DNA from: Gammaproteobacteria bacterium
GTDB lineage: Bacteria > Pseudomonadota > Gammaproteobacteria > SMWH01
Length of the DNA: 5,408 nt
Reading direction: 5' to 3'
Assembly (NCBI GenBank): GCA_004357005.1
Contig: SMWH01000109.1
Coordinates: 1-5,408, forward strand
Part shown: piece after piece, positions 5,046 to 5,408 of the stretch
Layout: the number at the start of each line of letters is the position of its first letter
Position numbering within the stretch: position 1 is the first letter of the stretch
Program-made: the position numbers and the translations under genes
Notes under the pieces: generated by a model
The model's input: the letters and a program-made list of their open reading frames with translations, nothing else
Told to the model about the DNA's origin: nothing
Database searches by the model: none

Positions 5046-5408
5046 CGAAACGACCGCGTTCGAGCACGGCTGCGCCGTCCTTCCAGCGTATTTCGAACAA
5101 ATCCCCGTACCCGGTATCGTGGTCGAGCACGATTGTCCCGTTAACTCCCAGCTGCCCGAGCAGCGTGGGCACGGTGTTGGAATGACCAACCACCACCACG
5201 CGCTCACCGCAATGACCCTCAAACAGGATGTTGACCAGACCATCCGTGTCCCGGCCATCCACGACCGTCACCTCCACCCCTGAATATCTTGCCAGGGGCG
5301 CCACCGTGTCACGGGTCCGCCGGTAGTCCGTGGAATAGATCGCGGCCGGTTGTTTCGGCGCCAGGAGAACGGCAAGCGCATCCGCCCGGCCCTGGCCCTG
5401 CCTGCTCA
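5038..5408 (-). CDS. Histidine phosphatase superfamily protein (SixA/phosphoglycerate mutase-like), C-terminal part
   Basis: The last 122 residues of a histidine phosphatase; the N-terminal RHG motif with the phosphorylated histidine is beyond the right edge. The first visible residues, SRQGQGRADALAVLLA, match the LTxxGxxQA helix that follows that motif. IYSTDYRRTRDTVAPLA matches the SSxxxRxxxTA motif carrying an active-site arginine, and VVVVGHSNTVPTLL carries the second catalytic histidine in its GHS/GHN context. The visible part is short after that histidine, as in SixA-sized proteins rather than long phosphoglycerate mutases. Substrates in this superfamily range from phosphohistidine to sugar phosphates and nucleotides, and none can be chosen from this fragment. 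It converges on the lipid genes and so is in another transcription unit; a role in the lipid pathway is possible (removing a head-group phosphate, for example) but unsupported. It ends at TGA at 5040-5038. Confidence 0.88.
   Translation of the reverse strand, partial: SRQGQGRADALAVLLAPKQPAAIYSTDYRRTRDTVAPLARYSGVEVTVVDGRDTDGLVNILFEGHCGERVVVVGHSNTVPTLLGQLGVNGTIVLDHDTGYGDLFEIRWKDGAAVLERGRFGD

Overview
The window looks like chromosomal DNA from a Gram-negative bacterium, most likely a pseudomonadote (possibly a gammaproteobacterium). This rests on the tightly packed genes, the moderately high GC content judged by eye, and the closeness of the proteins to proteobacterial lipid enzymes. I cannot name a species. 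No RNA gene, insertion sequence, CRISPR array or long repeat is visible, and coding sequence fills nearly everything except a 76-base divergent gap.

Layout. A minus-strand gene string runs leftward from base 2443: a serine palmitoyltransferase-like PLP enzyme (2443 to 1088), an acetoacetate-decarboxylase-fold protein that seems to lack the catalytic lysine (about 1097 to 432), and the N-terminal part of a diacylglycerol-kinase-family lipid kinase (422 to beyond base 1). A plus-strand string runs rightward from base 2520: a PlsC-type acyltransferase (2520-3290), a protein I read as a Tam41-like CTP:phosphatidate cytidylyltransferase (3287-4294), and a CDP-alcohol phosphatidyltransferase (4294-5034). 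The three plus-strand genes are joined by an ATGA and a TGATG junction. The first two minus-strand genes overlap by 4 or 10 bases, and the third follows after 9. Both strings start from the short gap at 2444-2519, which holds a credible sigma-70-type promoter for the rightward genes. A third unit, the C-terminal part of a histidine phosphatase, converges on the phosphatidyltransferase. Both stop codons lie in one perfect 8-bp hairpin.

How the genes may work together. The rightward genes spell a compact phospholipid module: acylate lysophosphatidate (or a similar acceptor) to phosphatidate, activate it with CTP to CDP-diacylglycerol, then transfer the lipid to an alcohol or sugar-alcohol phosphate. 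The middle step appears to be done by a relative of the mitochondrial enzyme Tam41 rather than by the integral-membrane CdsA usual in bacteria. The leftward genes suggest formation of a long-chain amino-ketone (sphingoid-type) base and phosphorylation of a lipid. Divergent placement suggests one dedicated pathway for an unusual membrane lipid, perhaps a sphingolipid with a phospho-head group. That joint role is inference. No 3-ketosphinganine reductase or ceramide synthase is inside the window, so the pathway is incomplete here or continues past the left edge.
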